Part shown: one piece after another, positions 35,761 through 63,565 of the stretch
Layout: every line of letters begins with the position of its first letter
Numbering within the stretch: the stretch's first letter is position 1
Origin: Rugalucina vietnamica
Lineage: Eukaryota; Mollusca; Bivalvia; Lucinida; Lucinidae
Direction of reading: 5' to 3'
NCBI GenBank assembly: GCA_964017185.1
Contig: OZ024880.1
Span: forward strand, 47,877,071 to 47,941,070
DNA: 64,000 nt
Translations under genes and position numbers: made by a program
The notes under the pieces: generated by a model
What the model was told of the DNA's origin: nothing
Database searches by the model: none
The model's input: only the letters and a program-made list of their open reading frames with translations

Positions 35761-36649
35761 TAAAAACGCTTAAAAAGTAATCAGTACGGACACACACTAG
35801 CATTTGGGATAGCGTTTCTCATTGAAATATGCAAAATATTACATACGTCACATCAGTAAACCCTAAAACTCGGATGGCTCGAATTTATTTGTTTATAACG
35901 TTTTCCACACAACTTTTCCGGACCTTTATATATAGTGACAGCGCACGCTCATCGAACTCATATTTACATGTACGTCAAGGTTAAATAAACTTTGGCACGG
36001 ACATGAGCTCAAATTTCGTGCAACATGTTCTTGCTGGGTGGAACCGTTACACTAACAGCATTTGGTAAGTAAACATCTCTTTTAGCAACTGGCTTCATAC
36101 TAGAAAAAATAACCTACATCGGCTTCGCTAGTTTCAGTTTTGCAGGCATCATGTGGCGTTTGTCTTCTTTCGGATACTGAAAGTAATGACTTGATACTTA
36201 TACATAGAAATCATATTGTAAGCTGAGTGAGCTGCTATTTCCTAAAAGGTGACCTGGCCACTAAGTTCCCGTGACTTAAATAAATATACGGAAAACCAAA
36301 ATCACATGCTTTTTCGTTGATAAACATGATGATGGAGCAAGACTTTTGGTTCTCAGTATATACAATATGTACACAAAAGGACCAACAGCACATGAACAAT
36401 GCATTAACATAAACATGAACAAATAGAACTGTTATTACCTTCTGAAGGCAAGAAAACACGCAATCTCTTCTATATGTTTAAACTAGAATTTTTTGGGGAG
36501 TCATAAAACAAATAAAATCATTAAAATTTTAATTTTAATTATATTATCTAAATATAATATTTCAAAATATGGCAAAAGAATATACTTTTTTGAAAATAGC
36601 ATGCCGGTATATTATGTTTGAACTATAGACAAAGTGTTTCAGTAAAATA

Positions 36650-36863
36650 TGAGCCGCTCCATCAGAAAATCAACAATCTTCATTATGCCATAACAAGACC
36701 ACAGATCAGCAGCGCTCTTGCTTATGCTACACAGATAGTGCATTACCTCGTCTTCTTACCTCCGGTATTTCAAGGTTATAGCCTATTTCTATGACTGTAC
36801 AGGCCGGTTTGTGTCTGACCTGGTCGAAAGCTCAAATATATAGTTTTCTCTTGCAGCGGCTCA
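36650..36863 (-). mobile_element. R4 MITE, diverged
   Basis: TGAGCCGCTCCATCAGAAAATC to TTTTCTCTTGCAGCGGCTCA, with ACAGGCCGGTTTGTGTCTG. The internal stem is largely lost. A shorter counterpart at about 39270-39390 lies at the same place in the duplicated segment. Confidence 0.6.
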
Positions 36864-36954
36864 TATAAAGTATATTGTTAATAACGCTAGTTGCAGCAAG
36901 TGAGCTGATAAAAATCCCAAACATTCATACCCTTACAAGTTCATTTGTATTGAG

Positions 36955-37145
36955 GTTTAACGTCCAAGTCAGCAATTTTTCAGTCATGTCGGAACGAAGC
37001 CACCGCTTCCTATGCATTAACCAGTAATTTAGGGAGTAAAAGTGCCTTGTTAAGGCCACAGCAGGGTGCTGCCAGCCGGGATCGAACACAGGACCTCTCG
37101 ATTCCGAGTCATATGCTTTACCACTACACCGACACGCTCTGTCAT
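36955..37145 (-). repeat. tRNA-derived SINE
   Basis: Read on the minus strand: GAGCGTGTCGGTGTAGTGGT (A-box region), then GTTCGATCCCGGC (B box), then a body ending GACTTGGACGTTAAACC. Typical of mollusc tRNA-headed SINEs. An equivalent copy lies at 39715-39905. Confidence 0.75.
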
Positions 37146-37739
37146 TACACAAGCGATATCTTATTATCTTAAATATTTGATGCATATTCTCACATCCACG
37201 ATAATACACCTTACACAGTTTATGCAAATCCAGTTAATTATGTAAGTATTATTATGATTATGACAATGGCAGAAAAAAGGTTATAACGTGTTGTTGAAAT
37301 TCGCTGAATTCCTTTAAGATATGTTTAAGTTAGGCATTTTTCAAAACAAAAATTTAGAACTGAATCATTTGGGCTCCAAAATAAAATGTAAGGATTTATA
37401 CAAGAACCTTCTCAATGAATAAGTCTGCGCTATGCTTCTAACAACATGATAGTTGTAAATGAGGCTCATCCTTTTTGATGTCCGACAAAACGCTGACTGA
37501 ATGGCTAAACTATTTAGTAGGTAAACGAATTCATGATGATTGAATACAAAATGGATACAAAATGACTTAATGAAAAAATCAGATGACAAAATGTAAGCAA
37601 GCATTCATTAAAAGTGAAAGGAAGACGATAAAACTTTGAGACACAAATACACAATTTAAAAGTGATACAATTTGTCAGTGAAAGACAGCTGGAACCACAG
37701 GCAAGAGGATAGGAGATCAAAAGTGTTAAGGAATATACA

Positions 37740-38157
37740 GCAGTTCTAGGATCAACAGTACGGGGACTGACTCAGGAACTAAACATTATAGAAAAAAAAT
37801 GAATTCTATCTTGGAAAGCAAATAAGTCGGATCGACGGAAAAGATAGAGAACGCTGTATCAGTGATAAAGTCTCAGAATGAAAATTATTCAGCATGATTA
37901 AGAAGCAGGGGATAGCAAATTCATTTGAGACAGAAAAGAGAATTGAGACATCCAATTTTCAGACGAAACAGCAAGAAAAAGAATTGCTGAGTCATAATCT
38001 TAATGAACACAGAAAAGTGAATTTGAAACAAAGAGAAATGGTTTTGAGTATGCTAGAGAACCAGATTAAATGTCTAGAATCAACTGAGGAAACGGCAAAT
38101 AAAATTATTCTAGGTGCGGTTCTGTTCCAGATAGGGATACCGGAATTGCTGGAATGA
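37740..38157 (+). pseudogene. Coiled-coil ORF remnant, unidentified
   Basis: Frames in this stretch read LTQELNIIEKKMNSILESK, then KIENAVSVIKSQNENYSA. The 87-codon frame at 37894 reads QEKELLSHNLNEHRKVNLK. All are heptad-like, rich in Glu, Lys and Leu, with no splice context. The pattern recalls the coiled-coil first ORF of a retroelement, but I see nothing specific enough to assign it. Confidence 0.3.
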
Positions 38158-38289
38158 TGTTAAACTCTTTAGTGGAAGAGAAACCAAAACAGATGATGCA
38201 TTGGAAAATCAGAAAAATCACAGGTGATAAGAGACAGTGGCCAGATTATGATATGTTCAAATGAGAGTATCGTATCACACAATCTGAGG

Positions 38290-38505
38290 GTGGTCGGGTG
38301 GGAATATGGGCCCCGCCCATTGGGGCCTAGGAGAAATAGATGGGCTGCTTGTGTCTCCAGGCAATGTTTCTAATCTACTGACCGACCATCTGATTTCTGG
38401 TTAACCGCTCATGTCTGAGCCTGCCCATGAAAAGTGGTGTAGTCGAAACATCCATACATATAAGCCTTATTGGCTTAGTTGGGTGGTTATATTTATGAAG
38501 CATAA
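38290..38505 (-). repeat. R5 interspersed repeat
   Basis: GGTTAACCGCTCATGTCTGA, GAGCCTGCCCATGAAAAGTG and GGCTTAGTTGGGTGGTTATA are the reverse of the phrases at 3765-3985. Confidence 0.6.
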
Positions 38506-39442
38506 ATATCACCACTTTGCCTTTTGAATTTAGCTAAATGAATCTTTTAAACCTGATTGCTTAAATTTTGTTTTAAAAGTTTAAATCAAATTTAGAATAA
38601 CAGGTTACAAAAAGAAGAAAACAAAAAGAAAGAAACGAAATAATAATTAATGTTAATGTTAATGAACGGAATAGGTTTACAAACATTATCCTTCATTTCA
38701 GAAAGAAGAGATCAGTGAAACAAACATTTTGACACCACATTTATTAAATTCGGTTAAGTGGCCTATGGTGGCCGCAATTTTGTTTAGCTAGTCACGTGAG
38801 TAAAAAGGAAAGTGCCTATTTACAGTAGTAGACTTAGTTTTGACATTCGAAAACAGAACAGTATGATTCTGTTAAGAGAATTAAAAGTATTTCAACAATT
38901 TTCTTACTTTAATTTGCATGGAAATGGCAGACATTTCTAATTCCATGATTGTGAGGGAGAAACGTTATACCCACACAGCCTGGTTCTGGAATTGGGCCAT
39001 CAAAATTTTCAAACCGCTATAATTTTTTGATACCTTGGTTGATTTTCATGAAATTCGTTGCAAACTGTTCGGCTACCTAAAGGCTTTTATAAAACGCACA
39101 CACAATAGTTTGTGAGCCTATTTCTTTAAATTATATATAAGGTACATCATCACTTTATAAAACGCAAATAAAGCTGAGTTATCTAGCTTCTATTATGGCG
39201 TCTTCATCCCATCAACCTCATACAATGATATTGACGATTTAGAAATATAAACAAAGTGTTTCAGCAATAAAAACCATCTTCTTCTTTAATCGGGAATTTA
39301 AAGGTTCAAATAGCTTCTTTCTTCGACTGTACAGGCCATTTTGTGTCTAACCTGGACGGAAGCCCATTTTTTTGCAGCGGCTTATATAAAGTATTGTGGA
39401 CATTGGGTTAGTTACACCGAGTGAGCTGGCAAGAATCACAAG

Positions 39443-39690
39443 GTACAAGTAGGCAAAAATCAGGAAAAGGCGCAATCAGAAAAAAGATTCCCACTCCAAA
39501 AACCGAGGTGGGAAAAAACCAAATTAACAATCAGGTTCTTATACCATAAAAACATTTCGTAAGCCGAATGAGCAGCTATTTTCCAAATAGGTGGCCACAC
39601 AGTTACCTTAACTTAACTAAAATATGAAAACATACATAAGGCGCCAACAGCACAAAAATTTTAAACACCAAGGCATAAAACAAAAAAAAC
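39443..39690 (-). repeat. R1 3' half inside the segmental duplicate
   Basis: GGTACAAGTAGGCAAAAATC to AAACAAAAAA. The sister segment (near 36920) lacks it and so shows the pre-insertion site, AAAATCCCAAACATTCAT. Confidence 0.75.
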
Positions 39691-39714
39691 ATTTATACCC
39701 TTACAAGTTTGTCT

Positions 39715-39905
39715 GTTTGTAGTAAGGCTTAACGTCCAAGTCAAGAGTTTCTCAGTCATGTCGGGGCGGAACCACCAATTCCTATGCATCAACCACTACT
39801 TTAGAGTGTGCCTTGCTCAGGGGCACAACACGTTCTGCCGGTGGGGATCGAACATATGACCTCTCGATTATGAGTCCTTTGCTCTTCCACTACGCAAACG
39901 CGCTC
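39715..39905 (-). repeat. tRNA-derived SINE, duplicate copy
   Basis: AGAGCGCGTTTGCGTAGTGG, TGTTCGATCCCCAC (minus strand) and GACATGACTGAGAAACTC. Same position in the duplicated segment as 36955-37145. Confidence 0.7.
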
Positions 39906-40587
39906 TCTCTTTAGACAAGTGAGTTCTTATTATGTTTAATTGTGCATACACTCACATTCACGAATATACATCACACACAGGTTAAGAAAATCCAATTAAC
40001 TATGTTAGTATTATTATGATTTTGCTAGTATAGACATAGGCAGAACAAAATGATATCATGTGTTGGAGAAATATGCTGAATTTGGTGAAGATCTGTTTAG
40101 GTTAGGCATTTTGACAAAAATAATTGAAGAACTGAATCATTTGGGCTCAAATAATGTAAGATTCAAGAACGACCTCAATGAATAAGTCTGTGCTTCGCTT
40201 CTACAAAAATGAATGTTATAAATCAGACCCTTTTTGATAGCCGACTAAATGGCTAAAATAGTAAGCACGGTAAACGAATACATGCTGTTTGAATACAAAA
40301 TGTCTTAATGAAATAAATCAGATGAGATACATCGTCAGCAAACATTCGTTAAAATATGTGAACAAGCGTATTTTCTATTATATTTATCTTGGATAATGCT
40401 CTGTCCGATATTATGTTAGATGCCCATAGATACTCGTAGCGTATAAAATGCTATAAGACGAAATGCTTTGTCTGGTGTTATTCTGACAATATTTGCAGTG
40501 TATCATTCATAAGCAGATTGTTACATGTACGGTATAGCACTGCCCCGTTCGACGGCAGATATGCTTCTGTCGACAGCACAATTAGAA

Positions 40588-40755
40588 AGGTAAAAGTAAG
40601 CGCTGATCAGGAAATGGCGCAATCAGAAAGATATATCTACTCCAAAAAAACGAGGTGGGAATACATATAGACAATCAGGTACCTATACAAAGAGAACATA
40701 TCGTAAAATGAGGTCACAGCTATTTCCCTATAGGTGGTCACTCAGATAACGGAAA
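40588..40755 (-). repeat. R1 fragment, diverged
   Basis: GGTAAAAGTAAGCGCTGATC, CGAGGTGGGAATACA and TTTCCCTATAGGTGGTCACTC. Confidence 0.55.
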
Positions 40756-40846
40756 CGTAAAATTCTGCTGATGACTGAGTATATTGACAACTGTATTTAA
40801 GTAAAACTAGACCGAATACTATTGTTATATTAAATGCGCCCTCGCA

Positions 40847-41004
40847 TGAGATAACCAGCAATTTGGGTGTACAACCTGTACAGTGACAGCCATTGAACTT
40901 TCGGATTTAAGAAGAAGAGGAACAGTTAATGAACAGCTGATCCGCGTCTTTGTTTTCGCCTATGCATGTTGTTGGTTTTCTTATGCGGTGGCTCATTAAT
41001 TATA
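40847..41004 (+). mobile_element. R4 MITE, internally deleted
   Basis: CGCATGAGATAACCAGCAAT to TTGGTTTTCTTATGCGGTGG, lacking part of the internal stem. Confidence 0.55.
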
Positions 41005-41119
41005 TTGTGTTCAGTGTCCGCTTTCATCAACACATTTTCGACAAATTTGGTAAACATTGTCCGTAATAGTTTTCCTTAACAAAGTGGTAAACATGATTTT
41101 GGAGGTTCAGGTCAGGTTA

Positions 41120-41386
41120 ACATCTGCGTGAAATGGATCAGTGTCCAGTTTTACATAGTAACACTGGGGTATAACATTTTTTTCATATTTTTAATCCAAA
41201 ACATAGATTGTGGGTGCTCGTTAGAACTTCCCTAAGTTGGAACCGCCCTGCTAGGTTCTAACGTGTACCCGCAATCAATGTTTTCAGGAAAACTGTTAAA
41301 AAACACATTTTTTCTTATGAAATTGCATTTTTTACAGCTGAAAAAACATCAGTAGTGTGCAAAGGCAAGTCAGTTTCGTAATGAAA
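41120..41386. mobile_element. R3, diverged
   Basis: CCAAAACATAGATTGTGGGT and its inverse GTGTACCCGCAATCAATG flank a diverged centre (CTAAGTTGGAACCGCCCTGC). Confidence 0.6.
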
Positions 41387-41628
41387 GTTCATACGACGAA
41401 AATAATTTGATGAAAGTGGCCATATTTATCATCTAATGTAAACTACTAGTAAGCCTTTTAAAATAAATGTCTAATAATATGTGAATAAGGTGATTTCGTA
41501 TCTATCAATATAGTGCTTTTGTCATGGTATATGGCTCCAAATTGTTGCTCTTGTCGATGGTCTCTTGTCGATGGTCCTGAAAATATACATTATAGCTAGT
41601 GAGAAAGCATTTAATCAATGCATATAGA

Positions 41629-41865
41629 TGAGCCACCCAATGGGAAAACCAACAATCTGCATAGGTGAAAACAAAGGCGCAGATCAGCTTCGCGGTAACC
41701 GCGAAGCTGATCAGCGCCTTTGTTTTCGCTACTCGGATAGTACAATTCCTCCTCTACTTGACTCCAAAATTTCAAGCTTCCAGTCTGCTTCTGTACCTGT
41801 ACAGGCCGGTTTGTGTCAGACCTGTTCGGAAACCACATTAATGTTTTTTTCTACGAGGTGGCTCA
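41629..41865 (-). mobile_element. R4 MITE
   Basis: TGAGCCACCCAATGGGAAAACC to CTACGAGGTGGCTCA with intact stem CTTCGCGGTAACCGCGAAG and the ACAGGCCGGTTTGTGTCAG phrase. Confidence 0.8.
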
Positions 41866-42139
41866 AATAGTTTTGAAATAATACACAATACCAACAAAAT
41901 ACAACTTTTTACCTTTACAAGCAAAACAGTGTGATAATAGGCTCTTTTCTGATCAAACCAAGATTGCGGGGGCTGGTTCTTTCATATTTGTTTCCATCTC
42001 ATTGCGTTGTTGACACAAAGCATGATCAAAACAGCATTTTTGCTAAACAGCAATGCAATATGTTGACTTCTAAACACTATCAGGTGGCCATTAGTTATTT
42101 AACACAATCAAACTTTTTCATAGACATCTGAAATCAGAG

Positions 42140-42140
<1 letters not shown>

Positions 42141-42178
<38 letters not shown>
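42141..42178. repeat. (TG)n microsatellite
   Basis: About 18 TG units. Confidence 0.95.
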
Positions 42179-42180
<2 letters not shown>

Positions 42181-44646
42181 GTTTAAATCGCAAAATGTAA
42201 CAAACGCAGTCTTACCGAAAATATCTAATACTTCGGTCGAGGAATCTCGAACTGAAATGCAAAATGATGATAAAGATGTTTAGAGGACACTTAAAAGATT
42301 TATTGAGAAAAATCGCATGATAAAATAAAATTATTGGCTAAATATATACATAACATAATATACATAACGACACTTAGTGTAAACCTGACACAAAATAATA
42401 TTAAATGTTTGTCAAATGCTATCACACCGGCTAAAATTTAGAATAAAATGCGGTCTCATACGTAGTCGGACTTAAAACGGGTCACATAGCCAACCATAAA
42501 ATGACGACTTTGTGCACTAAATTTCACCGACATAACTGATACATTGTTGAAATTCTACTGCGTTTTTTATGTTTTTGGTACCTAAGAAACTAGATTTTTG
42601 TTAACCTTTCGCTGTTAACGATGTTATATAAAACATTTCCGAACCATTTTATTCTCTACCATTCTATACCCTACGTTTATAAAAATGCTTTAAGGAATGA
42701 GATGATTGTTAACAAAAGATAAAATGTAAGATATTCTAATTATAAAATATAACAAGAAGTCCAAGGGCAACGATCACTCTCCTGAGAGTTATCAAGTACA
42801 GTCACTGGACAAAAGAAAAGTAGTTGGCCTTTTAGCTCACCAGAGCCGAAGGCTCACAGGTGAGTTTATAGTATACCCATGCTCCGGCGTCCGTCATCGT
42901 CAGTCGTTCACATTTTCAAAGATCTTCTTCTCTGAAACCACTCGGTCAATCAAAGCCAAACTTCGTGTAAAGCATCCTTAGGAAAGGGGGAACGAAAGTT
43001 TGTATAAATGATCCAGGTCACATGACCAAGATGGCTGTCATAGCTATAAATAGCAAAAACCTTTAAAAATCTTCTTCTCCAGAACCAGAAGGCCTTTGAT
43101 TTTGAAACTTAGCACGAAGCATTAGGCAATGAAGCTCTACAAAGTTTGTATGAATCTTGACCCTGGGATGACCTTGACCTTTATTACGCTAAGGTCAACT
43201 TAGGTCGTCCATGCATTTGAATGGGAAAAAATAGGAAAATGTAATTAAATAGCAGAAAACTTGCTAGAAATGAGCAATTGCACGGAAGATTTATGTTTAT
43301 GAAAATAGTTTGGGCCCAGGGGGTTGTCTGCCCCTGCCCCGGGATATATACATGTATATGACCATAATATTCAAACCGCTAGGCCAATCAAAGCCAATTT
43401 ATATGTGGCGCATCCTTTAGAAGAGGGAATGAAAGTTTGTATAAATGGTCAAGGTCACATGACCAAGATGGCTGCCATGGCTATAAATAGCAATAATGTT
43501 TAAAAGTCTTCTTCTTCAGAACCAGAAGGCCTATGATTTTAAAACTTGGTATTAAGCATCTGGGAATGGAGCTGAACACAGTTTGTATAAATAATGACCC
43601 TGGGATGACCTTGACCTATTTTACGGCAAGGTCAACTTAAATAGCCCATGCGTTTGAATGGGGAAAAATAGGAAAATGTCATGTAATGGCAGAAATTTGC
43701 TAGGAATGAGCAAATGGACAGAGGATTTATGCTTATGAAAATATTTTAGGCCCAGGTGATGTCTGCCCCTACCCCGGAGCTATATACATGTAGATGCCCA
43801 TAATATTCAAACAGCTTCTTCTCAGAAACCGCTTAGTCAATCAAAGCCAAACTTATGTGGATCATCCTTAGGAAGAGGGAATGAAAGTTTGTATAAATGG
43901 TCAAGGTCATATGACCAAGATGGCCATCATGTCTATAAATAGCAAAACTCTTTATAAATCTTCTGTTTCAGAACCAGAAGGCCTATGATTTTGAAACTTG
44001 GCATGAAGCATCAAGGAACGGAGGTCTACAAAATTTATATAAATTATGACACTGGGATGACATTGACCTATTTCACGGCAAAGTCAAATTAGGTCGCCCA
44101 TTCATTTGAATGGAGAAAATTGTTAAAATGTCATTTGAAGGACAAAACTTGCAGTTAATTGACAAATTGACTTAAGGTCAATGATTTGAAAAAGACATTG
44201 ACTCCAGGGGTAAGTCTGATCCTGCCCTGGGGTTATATACATGCATTGTACCATTCTAGTCTAACAAGTTTATTGGTACATGTATATATCTCAGGTCTCA
44301 GGTAAGCGTTTACAGGACCATTGGTCCTCTGGTTATCATATATGGGCATGATGGCCATCCTGGTCATGTGACCTAGATTTTTCATATACATATTGGTTTC
44401 CCCTCCTATAGATGCTTCAATTAAAATTTTGATTTGATTGGCCAAGCGGTTTCAGAGATGTTTGAATATTATGGTAATAAATATGTATATTGCCTCGGGT
44501 GGGGGCAGATGAACCCCTGGGGTCCAATGTTTTTCATATTCATAAACATTTAGTCCTATTGCAAATATTCCTGCAAAATTTAACTGCAAGATTTTCCAAT
44601 TAAATGACATTTGAACAGTTTTTCAAATTCAAATGCATAGGAAAAG

Positions 44647-44955
44647 ATACAAGTAGGCAAAGATCAGGAAAAGATGCAATCAGAAAAATATTCCCACTCC
44701 AAAAACCGAGGTGGGAAAAACCAAACTAACAATCAGGTACTTACACCATGAAAGCATTTCGTAAGCCGAATGAGCAGCTATTTTCCCAATAGGTGGCCAC
44801 TCAGTTACCTTAACTTAACTAAAAATATGAAAACATACATAAGGCGGCAACAGCACAAAAGTTTTAAACACCAAGACATAAAACAAAACGAACCACCACA
44901 GAAGTATCGACTTGGAACGATCAGTAACACAAAGTTACTGGCGGGCTTAAAACCT
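44647..44955 (-). repeat. R1 3' half
   Basis: GATACAAGTAGGCAAAGATC to AAGTTACTGGCGGGCTTAAAA, inside R2 copy A. Confidence 0.75.
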
Positions 44956-45911
44956 ATGTTGACCTTGCAGTAAAATGGGTTAAGGTCATCACGCGATCAT
45001 GAGGTATATATATATATATTGTAGTACTTTAGTCATAAGTGTTACATGCAAAGTTTCATTGGAATCAGTCTACCTGTTCCAGACAAGAAGAAGGGTTTCT
45101 TGGTCATGTGACATGGAAACCCTATTTCAATCAACAGTGTAGCTCTTGTCTGAATTATTCATCCTCTTGTCCGCAATTTGGGTTTGCTAGTAAGGATTCA
45201 TCAGATAAGGTTATGTTCTTAAATAACGTGAGGGATCATTTTAGAGCCTATGGCAGCCCCCGGGGCCTGGCCTGTATGGACCCGAATGTCATGGTTGGGA
45301 GGATTTATAAGGAGGAGTACTATACACTGCTACACACGAACTATGAAAGCTCTGGGCTTTGTGGTTTCAGAGAGGTTTTTTATGTTTCCCATTGTATGTC
45401 TATGAGAGCTAATGATCCCCAGGATGGGACCATTTTATGACCTAGGGGCATAATTGGCAGGATTTATGTGAAGCTCTACATAACATTGCAGCATACCAAA
45501 GAAAAAAAGCTTTGGGTCTTGAGGTTTCAGAGATGGCGATTTTTTTTTTCATGCACTTCTATTATAAGCATAAGACACAAAATAATACCCCTTGGGCGTG
45601 GCCTGTATGGACCCCAGGGGCATGGCTGCTGGCATTTATTAAGAGAAGTACAATACATGGCTACACATAAAATATGAAATCTCTGGATATTGTTGTCTTA
45701 GAGTTGGGGAATAATGACCCCCAAGTGAGGGCATTTTTGACCCAGGAGTATTATTTGCAAACTTTATGTAGCATCCACATAAAAATACTTCATATAAAAT
45801 TAAGAAGTTTCGGGATTTTAGGTTTCTGTATATCCATTATAAGGCTATAGCAGATAATGACGCTCCCGAGGCCTGGCCTGTATGGAATCCTGGGGACACG
45901 GTAGACATGAT

Positions 45912-46408
45912 TCGGGCAGCTTACTCAATCTGTGAGTCCTCGTTTTTGATTCATTATGGTATTTATCATGATTTATTTGTTTGTACATGATGATTCATTG
46001 ACTAGCTAGAGATTCAACACGTGGACCAAACAACTAACTAAATGTTGTGAGCCACGGCAGAAGCTGAGTGTGAGGTTAGGTACATGTACCTGTAAAATCG
46101 ATTTAAGCCCGCCAGTAATTTTATATTACTGATCGTTCCAAGGCAATACGTATGTTGTGGTTCTAATTGTTTTATGTCTTGGTGTTTAAAATTTTGTGCT
46201 GTTGGCGCCTTGTGTATATTATCATATTTTTTAAGTTTAGGTAATTGAGTGGCCACCTATTGGGAAAAAGTTGCTCATTCGGTTTACGATATGTTTTCAT
46301 GGTATAAGTACCTGATTGTTAATAATATTATATAGTTTTTTCCACCTCTGTTTCAGAATCTTTTTCTGCTTGCACCTTTTCCTAATCGTTGCCTACTTAA
46401 ACCTTTTT
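45912..46408 (+). repeat. R1 full-length copy
   Basis: TTCGGGCAGCTTACTCAATC to GTTGCCTACTTAAACC followed by a T run. Interrupts R2 copy A. Confidence 0.75.
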
Positions 46409-46575
46409 TTATAAAGATGACCACTATACAATACAACACAAAAATATGAAAGCTCTGTGCAATGTGATTTCTGAGATGAAGATGTATTCATGCTTTTCTC
46501 ACACAAACGTACGCCGGCTCGACTACCATTCTATAAGCTCACCATTTAAGCCTTCGGCTCAGGTGAGCAAACTTA

Positions 46576-47018
46576 TGAAGACTCCACTACCCTGATTACT
46601 CTCAGCAGTATGTTAGAGAAGGAAGACATACCTTATTTCTGGGAGGTAACTGGTTGTTGTACATGAAATCCCAGGAGAAGTTCGACTCTGGCTCGCCTTC
46701 AGCGTGTTCTTGATATATGAAATAAACCATAAATGAATCGCTGAATATGGTTTGTCTTGAATGTGACCTCTTAGTGAGCGAGGTCAGATGAAAACAAAGT
46801 TACGTAGTTTCTGTACATCTTCCAAAAACATGAGTTGCAAATGCTGAACTGACTGTAGAAATGCCATGTTACACCATAGTTTTAATTAGAGTTTTCTTCA
46901 AGGGTTTCGCTGCGTTGTTGCTTCAACATATACGAGTTAATTGTTTACACATGTGGTTATCAAAAATAACAATCCCCAATTATTCCCTTGACAACTGCTA
47001 TTATTCTGTTTTGTTGTT
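46576..47018. other. Downstream of the host gene
   Basis: Presumed 3' UTR and beyond for the minus-strand gene. No canonical AATAAA on the minus strand close to the stop was seen. Confidence 0.4.
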
Positions 47019-62790
<15,772 letters not shown>

Positions 62791-63565
62791 CTGGAATATT
62801 GTGCGAATGTGGTGGTTATTATAATGTTCATACTAGATAGCATTTAGAGGGCATTGCATGTATAATACACACTAAATATAGGGCATGCAACGTTTTCTAC
62901 CTTTTAACTAATTATAGGCTTAAAATAGAATCTAGGCCTTGAACTATCTCATAGGCCTTTGCCCAAGCCCAATCCTCGTTGCATATATGTATTTGAATAT
63001 ATGCTCGCCGGCAAAAGTTTAGTCAGAGAAAATACATGTAAAATTCCATTGGGACAGTTTAAATAGCTATAGCTGCAAAACCCCTAGATAGTTTAAGATT
63101 GGAATTACCAGTCATAAAACTGAGAATAAGTCCTAACATCTCCAACAAAAACAACTGAAATATCGCAAGCGGTTTTGCCACAGTGCTTGCACCAATTTTC
63201 GCCGTTGTTTCAAATGAAAGGGAGGTAATCTAAAAATAATGAATATTTGACGTGTTCTTTTTTCTCGATACTGTGGCTGAATTTTGAAAAGATTTTTACG
63301 GATTTTTTGTTACTGACAACCACTTCAGAAAGCGCTATTAATCAAAGCCCCGAATGGATTATTTATCGGGTAATTACAAAAATTATGTTTTACGAAAAAG
63401 GCCAATAACTGTCGGAATTGACAACTAGTGGAATTTCTTTCCAGAATTAGAAAGAGACTGACTTTGCAAATTTAATAAAGGAAAACATCTACGGCAAGCG
63501 GCTGGGCATTATAGTAATCGGGCTGTTCAAAGTTACTGACTAAACGTTTTTCCTCTGAGTATATA
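62791..63565. other. Upstream intron of the host gene
   Basis: No further exon with a CCP-like frame found. The gene's earlier exons must lie outside the window. Confidence 0.5.

Larger units (their letters stand above)
36600..37620. repeat. Segmental duplicate, unit A
   Basis: Pairs with 39230-40340 in the same orientation. Shared: ACAAAGTGTTTCAG, R4 remnant, tRNA-SINE, GAACTGAATCATTTGGGCTC, CAATGAATAAGTCTG, GAATACAAAATG. Diverged, so not recent. Confidence 0.75.
39230..40340. repeat. Segmental duplicate, unit B
   Basis: Same order of landmarks as 36600-37620, with one R1 insertion (39443-39690) and a shortened R4. Confidence 0.75.
41387..42764. other. No gene recognised apart from R4 and (TG)n
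   Basis: AT-rich; 42179-42764 shows no exon or repeat that I can place. Confidence 0.45.
42765..46575. mobile_element. R2 copy A: near-complete module-built element with terminal hairpins
   Basis: The left end at 42834 (AGCTCACCAGAGCCGAAGG, then CCGGCGTCCGTC) and the right end at 46570 are inverted matches over about 60 bp. Inside are three direct ~446-bp modules (starting about 42933, 43374 and 43822, each with ATGACCAAGATGG and AACCAGAAGGCC). The centre with GGTAAGCGTTTACAGGACC follows at 44300. Reverse modules follow, and a different degenerate module with CCTGGCCTGTATGGA at 45266, 45600 and 45865. R1 copies interrupt it at 44647-44955 and 45912-46408. No protein-coding frame is recognisable; the long frames here are repeat shadows. 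Confidence 0.65.

Noticed and set aside
37894-38157. Named coiled-coil host gene
   Set aside because: No splice sites, no homologous domain, and broken upstream frame.
45039-45440. 133-codon ORF as a gene
   Set aside because: Lies in degenerate R2 modules that recur at 45595 and 45860 without the frame.
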